A stretch of 64,000 bases of DNA from Roseomonas gilardii (GCF_001941945.1 NZ_CP015583.1:547001-611000), one strand, 5' to 3'. Shown: positions 44,474 to 57,513, numbered from the stretch's first letter. Translations and numbers: made by a program. Notes: generated from the sequence alone by a model not told the origin.

Positions 44474-46714
44474 ATGGCGGCCCCCCGCAGAAAGCCTGAC
44501 CAGCATAGGCCGGTTGGACCCGTCCGCCCACGTGTGAAGGTGCTGCTGCCCCTGCCGCTGGACGGTGCCTATGACTATGGGGTGCCGGAGGGCATGGCCG
44601 TACCCCCGCCCGGCAGTTTCGTGGAGGTGCCCTTCGGTGGGCGGGAGCTGCGCGGCGTGGTCTGGGACGGGGCACCGGACCCGACGCTGTCGGAAGGCAA
44701 GCTGAAGAACCTGCTCGGCACGTTGATCGTGCCGCCGATGACCGGCAGCCTGCGGCGGTTCGTGGACTGGGTGGCCGCCTATACGATGGCGCCGCCCGGC
44801 GCGGTGCTGCGCATGGCGATGAGCGTGCCCTCGGCGCTCGACCCGCCGGGGCAGCAGGCGGGGTGGCGGCTGTCCGCGGCGGGGGAGGCGGCGCGGAACG
44901 GGGCGCCCGGCTACCGGCTGACCGAGGGGCGGCGGCGGATCCTGGACGTGCTGCTGCCGGGCGAGATCCGTTCGGGCGCCGAGATCGCGGACGAGGCGGG
45001 GACCTCGGCCGCCGTGCTGCGGGGGCTGGCGGATCACGGGCTGGTGGAGCCGGCGCTGATGCCGCGCCCGGTGGCCTTTCCCGCGCCCGACCCGGCGCAT
45101 CCCGGCCCGTCGCTGATGCCGGAGCAGGAGGAGGCGGCCGCCTCGCTGCGGGAGCTGGTGGATTCGCGGCAGTTCGGCGTGACGCTGCTGGCCGGGGTGA
45201 CGGGCTCGGGCAAGACCGAGGTCTATCTGGACGCGGTGGCGGAGACCCTGCGGCAGGGGCGGCAGGCGCTGGTGCTGCTGCCGGAGATCGCGCTCTCCAC
45301 CCAGTGGCTGGAGCGGTTCGAGGCGCGCTTCGGCTGCGAGCCGGCGATGTGGCATTCGGAGCTGGGCGGGCGGCGGCGGCGCAACACCTGGCGCGCGGTG
45401 GCGGAGGGCGAGGCGAAGGTGCTGGTGGGCGCGCGCTCGGCGCTGTTCCTGCCCTTTCCCGATCTCGGCCTGATCATCGTGGACGAGGAGCACGAGACCG
45501 CCTTCAAGCAGGAGGAGGGCGTGATCTACCACGCCCGCGACATGGCGGTGGTGCGGGCGCGCTTCGCCCAGGCGGGCTGCGTGCTGGTCTCCGCCACGCC
45601 CTCGCTGGAAACGCTGACCAATGCGGAGACGGGGCGCTACACGGCCCTGAACCTGCCGCGCCGGCACGGGGCGGCGGGGCTGCCCGAGGTCACGGTGCTG
45701 GATCTGCGGAAGACGCCGCCGGAACGGGGGCGCTTCATCGCGCCGCCGCTGGTGGCGGCGGTGAACGAGACCCTGGCGCGGGGCGAGCAGGCGATGCTCT
45801 TCCTGAACCGCCGCGGCTATGCGCCGCTGACCCTGTGCCGGACCTGCGGCCATCGGATGCGCTGCCCCAACTGCACCGCCTGGCTGGTGGAGCACCGGGC
45901 GCAGCGACGGCTGCAATGCCACCACTGCGGCCATACTGAGCCGACCCCGCAATTCTGCCCGGAATGCGGGGCGGAAGGCAGCCTGACCGCCATCGGACCG
46001 GGGGTGGAGCGGGTGCAGGAGGAGGCGGCGCTGCTCTTTCCCGAGGCGCGGCGGCTGGTGATGGCCTCGGACACCATCCCCGGCCCGGCCGCCGCCGCCG
46101 AGGCGGCGCGGCAGATCGCCGAGCGCGAGGTGGACCTCGTGATCGGCACGCAGATCGTGGCCAAGGGCTGGCACTTCCCGCACCTGACCCTGGTGGGGGT
46201 GGTGGATGCCGATCTGGGGCTGGCCGGAGGCGACCTGCGGGCCGCGGAGCGGACGGTGCAGCTTCTCCACCAGGTCTCCGGACGCGCCGGGCGGGCGGAA
46301 AGCCCGGGGCGGGTGATGCTGCAATCCTGGGTGCCGGACCATCCGGTGATGATGGCCCTCGTTTCCGGCGACCTGGAGAGTTTCATGGCCGAGGAGGCCG
46401 CCGCCCGCCGCCCCGGCGGCTGGCCACCCTTCGGACGGCTGGCGGCGCTGATCGTCAGTTCCGAGGATGAGCGGGCGGCGGACCGCGTGGCGCGCGACTT
46501 GGGCCTTTCCGCCCCGGGCGGCGAGGGGGTGCAGGTGCTGGGTCCGGCCCCGGCGCCGCTCGCCCTGTTGCGCGGACGGCATCGGCGGCGGCTGCTGCTG
46601 AAGGCACGGCGCGACGTGGCGGTGCAGCCGCTGCTCTGGGACTGGCTGGGGCGGGTCGAGGTGCCGGCCTCGGTGCGAATCCAGGTGGATGTGGACCCGG
46701 TGAGCTTTCTCTGA
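44474..46714 (+). CDS. priA: primosomal replication protein PriA
   Basis: The replication-restart helicase, 746 residues. Domain order is the N-terminal 3'-OH-binding domain ([20 protein letters not shown]), a winged helix, then the helicase core with Walker [18 protein letters not shown] near 239, Walker [18 protein letters not shown] near 336, and the paired zinc-binding module [17 protein letters not shown]...CHHCGH...CPECG near 458-498. [14 protein letters not shown] and [26 protein letters not shown] lie in the second RecA lobe. The catalytic and zinc residues are intact. It starts with an ATG just downstream of a divergent transaldolase. Confidence 0.95.
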   Translation: MAAPRRKPDQHRPVGPVRPRVKVLLPLPLDGAYDYGVPEGMAVPPPGSFVEVPFGGRELRGVVWDGAPDPTLSEGKLKNLLGTLIVPPMTGSLRRFVDWVAAYTMAPPGAVLRMAMSVPSALDPPGQQAGWRLSAAGEAARNGAPGYRLTEGRRRILDVLLPGEIRSGAEIADEAGTSAAVLRGLADHGLVEPALMPRPVAFPAPDPAHPGPSLMPEQEEAAASLRELVDSRQFGVTLLAGVTGSGKTEVYLDAVAETLRQGRQALVLLPEIALSTQWLERFEARFGCEPAMWHSELGGRRRRNTWRAVAEGEAKVLVGARSALFLPFPDLGLIIVDEEHETAFKQEEGVIYHARDMAVVRARFAQAGCVLVSATPSLETLTNAETGRYTALNLPRRHGAAGLPEVTVLDLRKTPPERGRFIAPPLVAAVNETLARGEQAMLFLNRRGYAPLTLCRTCGHRMRCPNCTAWLVEHRAQRRLQCHHCGHTEPTPQFCPECGAEGSLTAIGPGVERVQEEAALLFPEARRLVMASDTIPGPAAAAEAARQIAEREVDLVIGTQIVAKGWHFPHLTLVGVVDADLGLAGGDLRAAERTVQLLHQVSGRAGRAESPGRVMLQSWVPDHPVMMALVSGDLESFMAEEAAARRPGGWPPFGRLAALIVSSEDERAADRVARDLGLSAPGGEGVQVLGPAPAPLALLRGRHRRRLLLKARRDVAVQPLLWDWLGRVEVPASVRIQVDVDPVSFL

Positions 46715-47050
46715 GCGGAAATGCCGCCGGGGGCCTGAACCCGCCCGCGCCGGAGGGATTTGCGGTTGAAGCGGCGTGCCGCGTTGCGATATGTGGTCCC
46801 GCACGCGGGCAGCGGTGTCCGGGATCGAGGCGGCTTGGCCCTGGCCTGCCGGCGCGGCCCTTCCTGACGGGCGCTTCCGGCTTTCCCGGTGGGTCCCGTC
46901 CCTCCGATATGCGTCTCCACCGAACCGCCTGGCCGTGCCGGGCGGGTCAGAGCAGGCCCCCGGCCCGGCATGTTGGGGTCCCCACATCCCAGGAGGTTTC
47001 GGCGCGCGCCCGGCGCGTGCCTGACTTTCGCGAACCAGCGGAGTGATCCA
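46715..47050 (+). other. 336-base intergenic region with promoter and strong hairpins
   Basis: No gene is seen. A good promoter-like pair, TTGAAG (46766-46771) and ATATGT (46789-46794), is spaced 17 bases. Downstream are hairpins: CCCGC/GCGGG near 46800, TGCCGGGC/GCCCGGCA near 46940-46975, and GGGGTCCCC near 46980. The region could carry an untranslated leader for the next small gene or a structured RNA. It does not match SRP, 6S or tmRNA signatures that I know. Confidence 0.4.
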
Positions 47051-47485
47051 ATGGCCGACACGCGCAACCTTCCCGCCGATGCACCGGGGGCGAAGGGCCC
47101 TGGCAACGCCTCCGCAGTACCCTTTGCCCTGGCCATCACCCTGTCGATGGCCGTGGTGGGCTTCCTGTGCGGCTACGGCACCGGGGCCGTTTCCGGCGAC
47201 CCGTCATGGATCGCGGCGGAAGCCGGCCCGGACCACCGGATGCGGGGTGCGGTGGCCGCCCTCCTTTCTCTGCTGGCCCTGAGCGGCGCCTTCGGCACCG
47301 GTTGGGTGTGGGGGCGGATGACGGGGCGGCGCGGCGTGGCGGAGGATGGTGGGGAGGTTCCGGCTGAGGACGAGGCCAACGCCCCTGGCCTGTCCGGCCC
47401 GGCGGCCCCCTGGGGCCGGGCCGGTTCGGGCGTTCCCGCAGTGGCCCTGGGTGGCAGCGGCCTTTCGCTTCCGCCCCGTCACTGA
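47051..47485 (+). CDS. hypothetical small membrane protein
   Basis: A 144-residue protein with two transmembrane helices at about residues 24-47 and 64-88 and a hydrophilic tail. The first helix reads VPFALAITLSMAVVGFLCGYGTGAV and the second GAVAALLSLLALSGAFGTGWVWG. After residue 95 the composition becomes acidic and Gly/Pro-rich and the frame continues without strong support, so the C-terminus may be longer than the functional part. I do not recognise the family. A promoter and hairpins lie upstream. Confidence 0.5.
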   Translation: MADTRNLPADAPGAKGPGNASAVPFALAITLSMAVVGFLCGYGTGAVSGDPSWIAAEAGPDHRMRGAVAALLSLLALSGAFGTGWVWGRMTGRRGVAEDGGEVPAEDEANAPGLSGPAAPWGRAGSGVPAVALGGSGLSLPPRH

Positions 47486-47605
47486 GGGCGCATCGCCGGG
47501 GACGCGTCACCGGGGAAGGATAGGGAGGCCCGGCGGCCGCCCTGGTTCCTTCCGGCCATCGGGAAAGGCGCCCCCGGGCGAGCCCCCGGGGACGCTGGCT
47601 TCCGT

Positions 47606-47824
47606 TCAGACGTCGATGGGGAAGGTGCCGCGCCAGTCGCGGATCGTCTCGTGCGGGGTATCCTTCTCGCGCTCTTCGGGCGGGAGGTCCTCGATCGGGT
47701 CCACGACCGGGCCGGTCACGCCCGTATGGGAGGCGGGATCGGAAGCGGGAAAGCTCTCCTCGACCGTCTCGTCCAGCTTCTCCTCCCTCTCCCGCCGGGA
47801 CGGGTCCTTCTCGGTTCCGCTCAT
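47606..47824 (-). CDS. small conserved hypothetical protein with ESFPASDP motif
   Basis: A 72-residue acidic protein. It carries EEKLDETVEESFPASDPASHTG, a motif common to a widespread family of small uncharacterised proteins of about this length. The ATG is chosen for the GAGGAG 9 bases upstream and because the motif then starts within the first third. The rest is charged and probably disordered in part. The function is unknown. It is read on the strand opposite the ATP synthase operon and shares its upstream region. Confidence 0.7.
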   Translation of the reverse strand: MSGTEKDPSRREREEKLDETVEESFPASDPASHTGVTGPVVDPIEDLPPEEREKDTPHETIRDWRGTFPIDV

Positions 47825-48158
47825 GGCGCATGCTCCTCGGGTTATGGGGCCATGCGAATCAATCGCCGCAATGGGCGAGAAGTTACACGCGGGAAAGTTG
47901 CGCTGCCGGATTCGCGATTCCGGCCGCGGCGCCCGGCCGGAAGGGGGCCGGAACGGGGCGCGGGCGGTTTCCCCTGGCCCGAAAGACGCCACGGCGACAT
48001 CATGGTGTCGCAAAGCGGGGTCAGAACCCCCCGGAAACGCCCTCGCCCAGTTGCCGCAACGGCTTGCCATATGTTAAGGCGCCCGCGCTGCAAGAGGGTT
48101 TCCCTCGGCGCGCGCCCGGCTTCTCGGCCGTGGCTCAACTCACGATACGGGAACTCAC
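47825..48158 (+). other. 334-base region upstream of the atp operon
   Basis: No gene is seen. It carries the start region of the small ESFPASDP gene on the bottom strand and, toward 48050-48100, an AT-rich segment (CTTGCCATATGTTAAGG near 48063) suitable for the atp promoter, although I cannot fix the -10 and -35 boxes. A GAGGG/CCCTC hairpin sits near 48095-48110. The gap is free of recognisable repeats. Confidence 0.35.
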
Positions 48159-50275
<2,117 letters not shown>

Positions 50276-50304
50276 CGCGCCTGTAAGAGGAGGAAGCAAG
50301 GCCG

Positions 50305-51194
50305 ATGGCGAATCTCAAGGCCCTGCGGGCGCGCATCGCGTCGGTGAAGTCGACCCGTAAGATCACGCAGGCCATGAAGATGGTCGCCGCGGCCAAGCTG
50401 CGCCGCGCGCAGCAGCAGGCCGAGGCGGCGCGCCCCTATGCCGAGCGGATGGAGCGCATGCTGTCCTCCCTCGGCGGGGCGGTGGCGGGCAGCCCCGACG
50501 CGCCGAAGATGCTGGTGGGCACCGGGCGCGAACAGGTGCACCTGCTGATCGTGGTGACGGGCGAGCGTGGCCTAGCCGGTGCCTTCAACACCAATGCGGG
50601 GCGCTTCGCGCGCAACCGCATCCGGGAGCTGGAGGCCAAGGGCAAGACCGTGAAAGTGATCACGGTCGGCCGCAAGGGCGCCACCTATCTGCGCCGCGAC
50701 TTCGGCAGCCGCTTCGTCGAGGAGGTCTCCTATGCCCAGGTCAAACGCCTGAGCTTCGAGCAGGCCGACGCGGTGGCGGCGAAGGTGACGGCGATGCTGG
50801 AGGCCGGCGAGTTCGATGTGTGCTCGCTGATCTACAATCGCTTCCAGTCGGTGATCGCCCAGGTCCCGTCCGAGCAGCAGCTGATCCCGGCCAAGGTCCC
50901 GGCGCCCCAGGGCGGCGAGGCCGTGGCGGCGAGCAGCGACGGTGCGCTCTACGAGTTCGAGCCGGGCGAGGAGGAGCTGCTGGAGCAGCTCCTGCCGAAG
51001 AACCTGTCCATCCAGGTCTATCGTGCGCTGCTGGAATCCGCCGCCGGCTTCTACGGCGCGCAGATGAACGCGATGGACAACGCCACGCGCAACGCGGGCG
51101 ACATGATCAACAAGCTGACGCTGAGCTACAACCGCACGCGTCAGGCCAACATCACCACGGAGCTGATCGAGATCATCTCCGGCGCCTCGGCCGT

Positions 51195-51198
<4 letters not shown>
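50305..51198 (+). CDS. atpG: ATP synthase F1 subunit gamma
   Basis: The rotary shaft subunit of F1, 297 residues. The N-terminal coiled coil is [49 protein letters not shown], and the C-terminal coiled coil includes [56 protein letters not shown], the gamma signature. The middle Rossmann-like domain has [27 protein letters not shown] strong AGGAGG lies ahead of the ATG. An intergenic hairpin that includes its stop codon separates it from atpD. Confidence 0.97.
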
Positions 51199-52680
<1,482 letters not shown>

Positions 52681-52684
52681 TCCC

Positions 52685-53098
52685 ATGGCCGACACCTTCA
52701 ACCTCGAACTGGTGAGCCCGGAGAAGCTCCTGCTCTCCCGCCCGGTGGAGATGGTCACCATCCCCGCCTGGGAGGGCGAGATGGGCATCCTGCCGAAGCA
52801 CGCCCCGATGATCGTCGCCCTGCGGGGCGGTCTCATCAAGGTGCGCGAAGGCGGTCGGGACACGGAAAGCCTCTTCGTGGCCGGCGGCTTCGCGGAGATC
52901 ACGCCGGACCGCGTGACGGTGCTGGCCGACGAGGCCACTCCGGTCGCGGAACTGTCGCGCGCCGAGGCGGAGAGCCGCCTGACACAGGCCGAGGCGGAGC
53001 TGAATGCCGCCGCGGCCGAGAGCGAAGCGCTGCGCGAGAAGGCCTATGGCCGCGTTCTCGCCGCCCGCGCCATGCGGGACGCCGCCACCGCGGCCTGA
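52685..53098 (+). CDS. atpC: ATP synthase F1 subunit epsilon
   Basis: Subunit epsilon, which couples rotation and inhibits hydrolysis. It has 137 residues. The N-terminal beta-sandwich carries MADTFNLELVSPEKLLLSRPVEMVTIPAWEGEMGILPKHAPMIVALRGGLIKV, typical of the family, and the C-terminal helices are represented by LSRAEAESRLTQAEAELNAAAAESEALREKAYGRVLAARAMRDA. It begins 4 bases after atpD. A strong hairpin ends the operon just after the stop. Confidence 0.96.
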   Translation: MADTFNLELVSPEKLLLSRPVEMVTIPAWEGEMGILPKHAPMIVALRGGLIKVREGGRDTESLFVAGGFAEITPDRVTVLADEATPVAELSRAEAESRLTQAEAELNAAAAESEALREKAYGRVLAARAMRDAATAA

Positions 53099-53106
53099 AT
53101 CCTGCC

Positions 53107-53141
53107 GGCAGGGAGGCTCCCTTGAAGGAAGCCTCCCTGCC
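53107..53141 (+). terminator. terminator of the atp operon
   Basis: GGCAGGGAGGCT and AGCCTCCCTGCC form a perfect 12-bp stem with an 11-base loop, 8 bases after the atpC stop. A short run of C follows instead of T. Confidence 0.8.
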
Positions 53142-53198
53142 CCCGGGGCCCCGGACGGCCCCTGTCGCCCACGGGAGCGCATCCCGTTCCGGAAATGG

Positions 53199-54140
53199 AT
53201 GTTCTGCCGGACCCCCGTGACCCTGGTGGAGATGCCGGGCATCACGCTGGAGGACCTGCGCGACGGGACCCATCCCACCGATGCCGGCTACGCCAAGATC
53301 GCGCAGTACTGGTACGGCGCGATCTTGGCGCAGTACGCCGATACGGGCGGTACGCCGGGCGGCACCGCCCATGCCATCGCCGGAACCATCCAGTCGCTCA
53401 CCGGCGGGGGCGCCAATGGCCTGTTGATCGGCAACAGCGGCGCCAATCGTCTTGAGGGCGGTGGCGGCAATGACCGGCTGGAGGGCGGCGGCGGCGCCGA
53501 TGTGCTGGTCGGCGGGGCCGGGGCGGACCAGTTCGTCATCCAGGCGGCGGCGGGCAGCGTCACCATCGCCGACTACAACCCGACCCAGGGTGATGTCCTG
53601 CGCTTCGAGGGGATCGGTGGGCTGGCCCGCTTCTCCGACCTGGCGGCGCATGCCAGCGTCAGCAACGGGGACACGGTGATCGACCTGACAGGGCTGAATG
53701 CGCCTTCCGTTCGGCTCGTGGGATTCACCGGCAGCCTGACGGCGGCCAGCGCGGCGGTCGTACCCCTGCTATCCGAAGCTGTGGCCCCGGCGCATACGCT
53801 GACGCTGCGAATGTCCGAGGCGGCCTGGCAGGGCGACGCGCAGTTCACCGTGTCGCTGGACGGGACACAGCTCGGCGGCGTCTATACCGCCACGGTCTCC
53901 CATGCCGCGGGGGCGGTGCAGGATTTCGCCTTCGGAGGTGATTACGCGACCGGCGCGCACACGGTGTCGATCCGTTTCCTGAACGACACCTATGGTGGCA
54001 CACCGCAGACCGACCGGGACCTGTATGTGGATGCGATCCTGATGGATGGCGTCCAGCAGACCAAGGCTGCGACGGCCATCACCTGGAACCATACGGTGGA
54101 CTTCGCCGTCACGGTCGCGGACCACGCCGCCCTGGCCTGA
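53199..54140 (+). pseudogene. 3' remnant of a secreted SGNH/RTX/CBM60 protein
   Basis: The 313-residue frame lacks the usual start of its family. Residues about 20-45 are only the last block of an SGNH/GDSL hydrolase, with the catalytic Asp and His in DLRDGTHPTDAGYAKIAQYW. Next come two to three RTX-type Ca-binding repeats (IGNSGANRLEGGGGNDRLEGGGGADVLVGGAGADQFVI) and then a CBM60-like xylan-binding domain (ARTLRMSEAAWQGDAQFTVSLDG region and TYGGTPQTDRDLYVDAILMDG). A signal peptide and the rest of the hydrolase are absent. The ATG at 53199 is the first in frame. It is probably the tail of a decayed type I-secreted esterase next to a xylanase. Confidence 0.7.
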
Positions 54141-54314
54141 GGCGCCACGCCCCGTTCACGATGCCGCTGGCTGGCGCCGGATCGGAGCCTGCATGCTTGT
54201 GTGGCGGGCGGGGACGGATACAACCCTGAGAGGCGATCGCGATCATGGATTCGCGCCTGCCATGGGGCCTGTTCCGCCCTGGCCTGCCATCATCCGAGAT
54301 TGCACGGGGCTCCC

Positions 54315-55484
54315 ATGAGGCGTTGGCCTATCGATCCGAGGGGGCGAGGCTGCCCCGTTCCGGCAGGTCTTTCCCACCGCCGGGGCGTCCTTGCCGCGGC
54401 GCTGGCGGGGGCAGGCGTGGTGGCGGCCCCGGTGAGTGCGTCGCTCGCCCAGAAACCCGACCCAGGATTGGGCGAGATCGCCCGGTCGCGGGGCTTCGGC
54501 TATGGCGCCGCCGCACAGTCCACGATGCTGCGCGACAATCCGGATTATGCCCGCGCCTATCGCACCGAATGCGCCCTGCTGGTGCCGGAATACGAGGGCA
54601 AGTGGGGCACGGTGCAGCCCCAGGAAGGGAAGTTCGACTTCGGCCCGCTCGATGCGATGAGCGCCTGGGCGCAGCGGGAAGGCCAGGTGATGCGCGGCCA
54701 CGCGCTGATCTGGCATCAGGCCATGCCCGACTGGCTGGTGAAGGCGCTGAGCGAGGGGCCGCAGCGGGCGCGTGCCGTGATGGAGGCGCATTTCACCGCC
54801 GTGCTGGAGCATACGCGCGGGACCATGCGGGACTGGGACGTGGTGAACGAGGTGCTCGCCGATCCGCCGGGCAGCGACACGCCACAGGCCACGGGGGATC
54901 TGCGCGACACACCCTGGCTGCGGGCGCTGGGCCCGTCCTATATCGAGCTGGCACTGCGGCTGGCGCGGGAGCGCGACCCGACGCTGCGGATCACCCTGAA
55001 CGAGTACGGGGTGGAGGAAGAGGCGCCGCACTGTCTGGAGAAGCGGCGCCGGCTTCTGACCCTGGTGCGGCAACTCCGCCGCGCGGGTGCGCCGCTGGAT
55101 GTGGTGGGGATGCAGGCGCATCTCCAGATGGACCGGCCCTTCAGCGCCCCGTCCTTCACGGCCTTCTGCAGGGAACTGGCCGGGGAGGGGGTACAGCTCC
55201 TCGTCACCGAACTGGATGTGCGGGAATCGTGGAAGGTGCCCGATGGCTATCCCGCGCGGGACGCCCTGGTCGCGGCTCGGGTGAAGGAATTCGCCGGGGC
55301 GGCACTGGCCGGGGGGGTGAAGACCATCCTGACCTGGGGGCTGATCGACCGCTATTCCTGGCTGGTCTCCGACCCCGGCGTGGCGCGCAAGGACGGGCTG
55401 AAGCATCGCGGCCTTCCACTGGACTGGGAAGGGAGCCGCAAGCCTTTCTGGAACGCGCTGGCGGAAGCATTCCAGGGAGCGTAG
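54315..55484 (+). CDS. GH10 endo-1,4-beta-xylanase
   Basis: A glycoside hydrolase family 10 enzyme, 389 residues, that cleaves xylan backbones. The signal region has a twin arginine (SHRRGVLAAALAGAGVVAAPVSASLA), so Tat export is likely. The barrel has the substrate motif RGHALIWHQAMPDWL near 128-142, the acid/base Glu in DWDVVNEVL near 176, and the nucleophile Glu in LLVTELDVRESW near 300. All three are intact. The final TILTWGLIDRYSWL fits GH10. Upstream is the remnant of a xylan-binding secreted protein. The start ATG has no strong ribosome site. Confidence 0.92.
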   Translation: MRRWPIDPRGRGCPVPAGLSHRRGVLAAALAGAGVVAAPVSASLAQKPDPGLGEIARSRGFGYGAAAQSTMLRDNPDYARAYRTECALLVPEYEGKWGTVQPQEGKFDFGPLDAMSAWAQREGQVMRGHALIWHQAMPDWLVKALSEGPQRARAVMEAHFTAVLEHTRGTMRDWDVVNEVLADPPGSDTPQATGDLRDTPWLRALGPSYIELALRLARERDPTLRITLNEYGVEEEAPHCLEKRRRLLTLVRQLRRAGAPLDVVGMQAHLQMDRPFSAPSFTAFCRELAGEGVQLLVTELDVRESWKVPDGYPARDALVAARVKEFAGAALAGGVKTILTWGLIDRYSWLVSDPGVARKDGLKHRGLPLDWEGSRKPFWNALAEAFQGA

Positions 55485-55557
55485 CGCCCCGGTTCGCGAC
55501 GTTCCGCCGGTTTTCGTTACGGTTCGATTCCAGATTCCGGGCCGGTTTCCCGGTCTG

Positions 55558-55870
55558 GCCCGCCGGGGAGAGGCGCCGCCTCTCCCGGACCCTCTCCGCT
55601 GGGGACCGAAGCCGGTCCCCAGACCCCGGGCTTTCGTGGGCGCCTGTGGATGCCGTCGGCTTGGCGCGTGATCCCTGAGCGCAGGTGGATCGGCGGGGCT
55701 CCCGAAAAAGAAGAGCACCTTGTCCGCGCTGGTGGCATCGGCGGTCGCCGGAGAGCTTGGCTCTCCGGCGCGATCCGGCGTCAGCGAGGGCCGGCGAATG
55801 GGGTCCAGGGAGCGAAGCGTCCTGGCGGATAGGGGGTCCGGGGGACAAGGCGGAGCCTTTCCCCCCGGGA
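55558..55870 (-). repeat. composite multi-hairpin repeat, copy 2 (inverted)
   Basis: On the bottom strand this reads the same chain of stems as 31481-31798: AAGGC/GCCTT, CCAGG..CCTGG, CGCCGGAGAGC/GCTCTCCGGCG (11 bp), GGGGACCG/CGGTCCCC and GAGAGGCG/CGCCTCTC. The second stem has a G-C pair where copy 1 has C-G, so both sides changed together. It lies between the xylanase gene and the convergent rppH gene. Confidence 0.85.
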
Positions 55871-55891
55871 TGGGGCAACGCCAGCCCAGGA

Positions 55892-56374
55892 TCAGCCAGC
55901 GAAGCGGGCGAAGGCGCTGGTCAGGGCCTCGTAGATCGGGCGCTTGAAGGGGACGGCGAGACCGGGGAGTTCCTCCAGCCTGGCCCAGCGCCAGGCGTCG
56001 AACTCCTGATGGGCATCGGCGTCCAGGCGGATGTCGGAATCCTGGCCGGTGAAGCGCAGGGCGAACCAGCGCTGTTCCTGTCCGCGCCAGCGGCCGCCCC
56101 AGATCTTGCCGATCAGGTGTTCCGGCAGATCGTAGCGCAGCCACTCATCATGCTCGGCCAGGATCTCGGCCTTGTCGGTGCCGATCTCCTCGGCCAGTTC
56201 GCGCAGCACGGCCTGGCGCGGCTCCTCGCCCTCGTCCAGCCCGCCCTGGGGGAGCTGCCAGGCGCCGGCCGCCGCTTCCCCATGCGGCTGGTCCGCCCGG
56301 CGCGCCACCAGCACCCGCCCCTGGGCATTGAAGAGCACGGCGCCGACATTGGGGCGGTAGGGCAGGTCGCTCAT
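55892..56374 (-). CDS. rppH: RNA pyrophosphohydrolase RppH
   Basis: A 160-residue Nudix hydrolase that removes pyrophosphate from the 5' end of mRNA and starts its decay. The Nudix box is PQGGLDEGEEPRQAVLRELAEEIG near residues 42-65. It begins MSDLPYRPNVGAVLFNAQGRVLVARR, typical of RppH, and WLRYDLPEHLIGKIWGGRWRGQEQRWFALRF follows. The end EFDAWRWARLEELPGLAVPFKRPIYEAL is also family-specific. It overlaps the upstream gene by 4 bases (ATGA), so the two are translated together. Confidence 0.95.
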   Translation of the reverse strand: MSDLPYRPNVGAVLFNAQGRVLVARRADQPHGEAAAGAWQLPQGGLDEGEEPRQAVLRELAEEIGTDKAEILAEHDEWLRYDLPEHLIGKIWGGRWRGQEQRWFALRFTGQDSDIRLDADAHQEFDAWRWARLEELPGLAVPFKRPIYEALTSAFARFAG

Positions 56375-57513
56375 CGCGCGGCGGTTTCCTTCTGCGGGAT
56401 CTCGGGGCGGCGGAGGATAGCGGTGACCGGCGCCAGCACGATCCCCCGCTGTTCCAGCCCCGTCGCCCAGCTTGTAATACGGTCCAGCAGCACGGGCGAG
56501 GCATCGCCCGCCACGCCGAGGGCCGATCCCCATTCCTTGGCGACGCGTTCGAGCTCCTGCAGGCGGCGCTCCACGCCCTCCCGCGTCGCGGGCTCGTCGA
56601 TCACCACATCGGCGGTGCGGCCCCAGGCGCGGTTGCTGTTGGTCGCTTCGGGCCTCGGGTCGAGATAGAGCAGGCCGCGGTCGCGCAGCACGTCCTGCAC
56701 CCCGGCCAGTAGTTCCGGTGCCTGGGCGAAGCGTTCGCCGCGCATGCCGCCCAGGGCGCCGACCGCGCCGACATAGCCCTGCAGCCGGGTCAGCACCCAG
56801 CGCAGCCGCTCCGCGTTCTCGGCGGCCGGAAGCGTCGTGAGGAGGGCGCGGGGCCCCGGATCGTTGGAGGGATAGCCGGCCGGTTCCATGGGCATGGCCA
56901 CCAGCATCTCCATCCCCCGGGCGCGGGCGCGGTTCAGCAGGGGCTGAAGGTTCTGGGCATAGGGGCTGAAGGCGAGGCCGGTCGTGGGCGGCAGGCGGCG
57001 GATGGCCTCGTCGCTCAGCCCCGCATGCAGGCCCAGGCCGCCGACCACGATGGCGATGCGCGGCCGCTTCTCGGCACGCGGGAAGGCGCGGCCATAGGCG
57101 CGGATCGAGGTCCGGCCATCCGGCGCCACGCGGGGCAGGGCGCCCAGGTGGGTGGCCTCCAGCAGTTGCGGGTCGGGCGGCGGGATCGGACCCGGCTGCC
57201 CCTGGTTCTGCTGGGAGGCCGGGTCCTGAAGGTCGGTCAGCGTGGCGGCCGGCGGGGCGGAGGCGGCCTGGGCGCCCGCCACGAGGGCGGCCGGCGCATC
57301 CGGAGCGGAGCCCGTGGCGGGGGTGGAGGGCTGCGGGGCGGCCTCCCGGTTCGCCTCCAGGGAGGCTTCCTGCGGCGGCGGCGGGCCGAGATAGGCGAGC
57401 GTGCCCAGGCCCAGCAGGGTGGCGGTCAGGACGAGGCCCCAGAAGCGTCTCAGCCAGGTCCAGCCATCGCTCCATTCGCTGGCTTCCGGGCCGCCAGCCA
57501 CCGCCTCGCGCAT
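56371..57513 (-). CDS. divergent polysaccharide deacetylase family protein
   Basis: A 380-residue protein anchored by an N-terminal helix (FWGLVLTATLLGLGTLAYLG near residues 24-43), followed by a Pro/Ala-rich linker and a divergent polysaccharide deacetylase domain (DUF610, YibQ-like) from about residue 150. The domain reads RPRIAIVVGGLGLHAGLSDEAIRRLP, then MEMLVAMPMEPAGYPSNDPGPRALLT, GYVGAVGALGGMRGERFAQ, and LLYLDPRPEATNSNRAWGRTADVVID. Its role in the envelope is unclear. The start MREAVAGGPEASEW has no earlier in-frame ATG that looks natural. It is coupled to rppH and sits near ctpA and envC, the usual neighbours of YibQ-type genes. Confidence 0.85.
   Translation of the reverse strand: MREAVAGGPEASEWSDGWTWLRRFWGLVLTATLLGLGTLAYLGPPPPQEASLEANREAAPQPSTPATGSAPDAPAALVAGAQAASAPPAATLTDLQDPASQQNQGQPGPIPPPDPQLLEATHLGALPRVAPDGRTSIRAYGRAFPRAEKRPRIAIVVGGLGLHAGLSDEAIRRLPPTTGLAFSPYAQNLQPLLNRARARGMEMLVAMPMEPAGYPSNDPGPRALLTTLPAAENAERLRWVLTRLQGYVGAVGALGGMRGERFAQAPELLAGVQDVLRDRGLLYLDPRPEATNSNRAWGRTADVVIDEPATREGVERRLQELERVAKEWGSALGVAGDASPVLLDRITSWATGLEQRGIVLAPVTAILRRPEIPQKETAAR

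Noticed and set aside
46795-47050. SRP, 6S or tmRNA gene
   Set aside because: The conserved SRP tetraloop, the 6S bubble and the tmRNA tag region could not be recognised.
54141-54314. Longer N-terminus of the xylanase from 54201
   Set aside because: The added residues lack coding character, while the ATG at 54315 gives a plausible signal sequence.
55515-55545. GGTTCGATTCC resembling a tRNA T-loop
   Set aside because: The flanking bases do not form the 5-bp T-stem and no anticodon arm or acceptor stem can be built around it.
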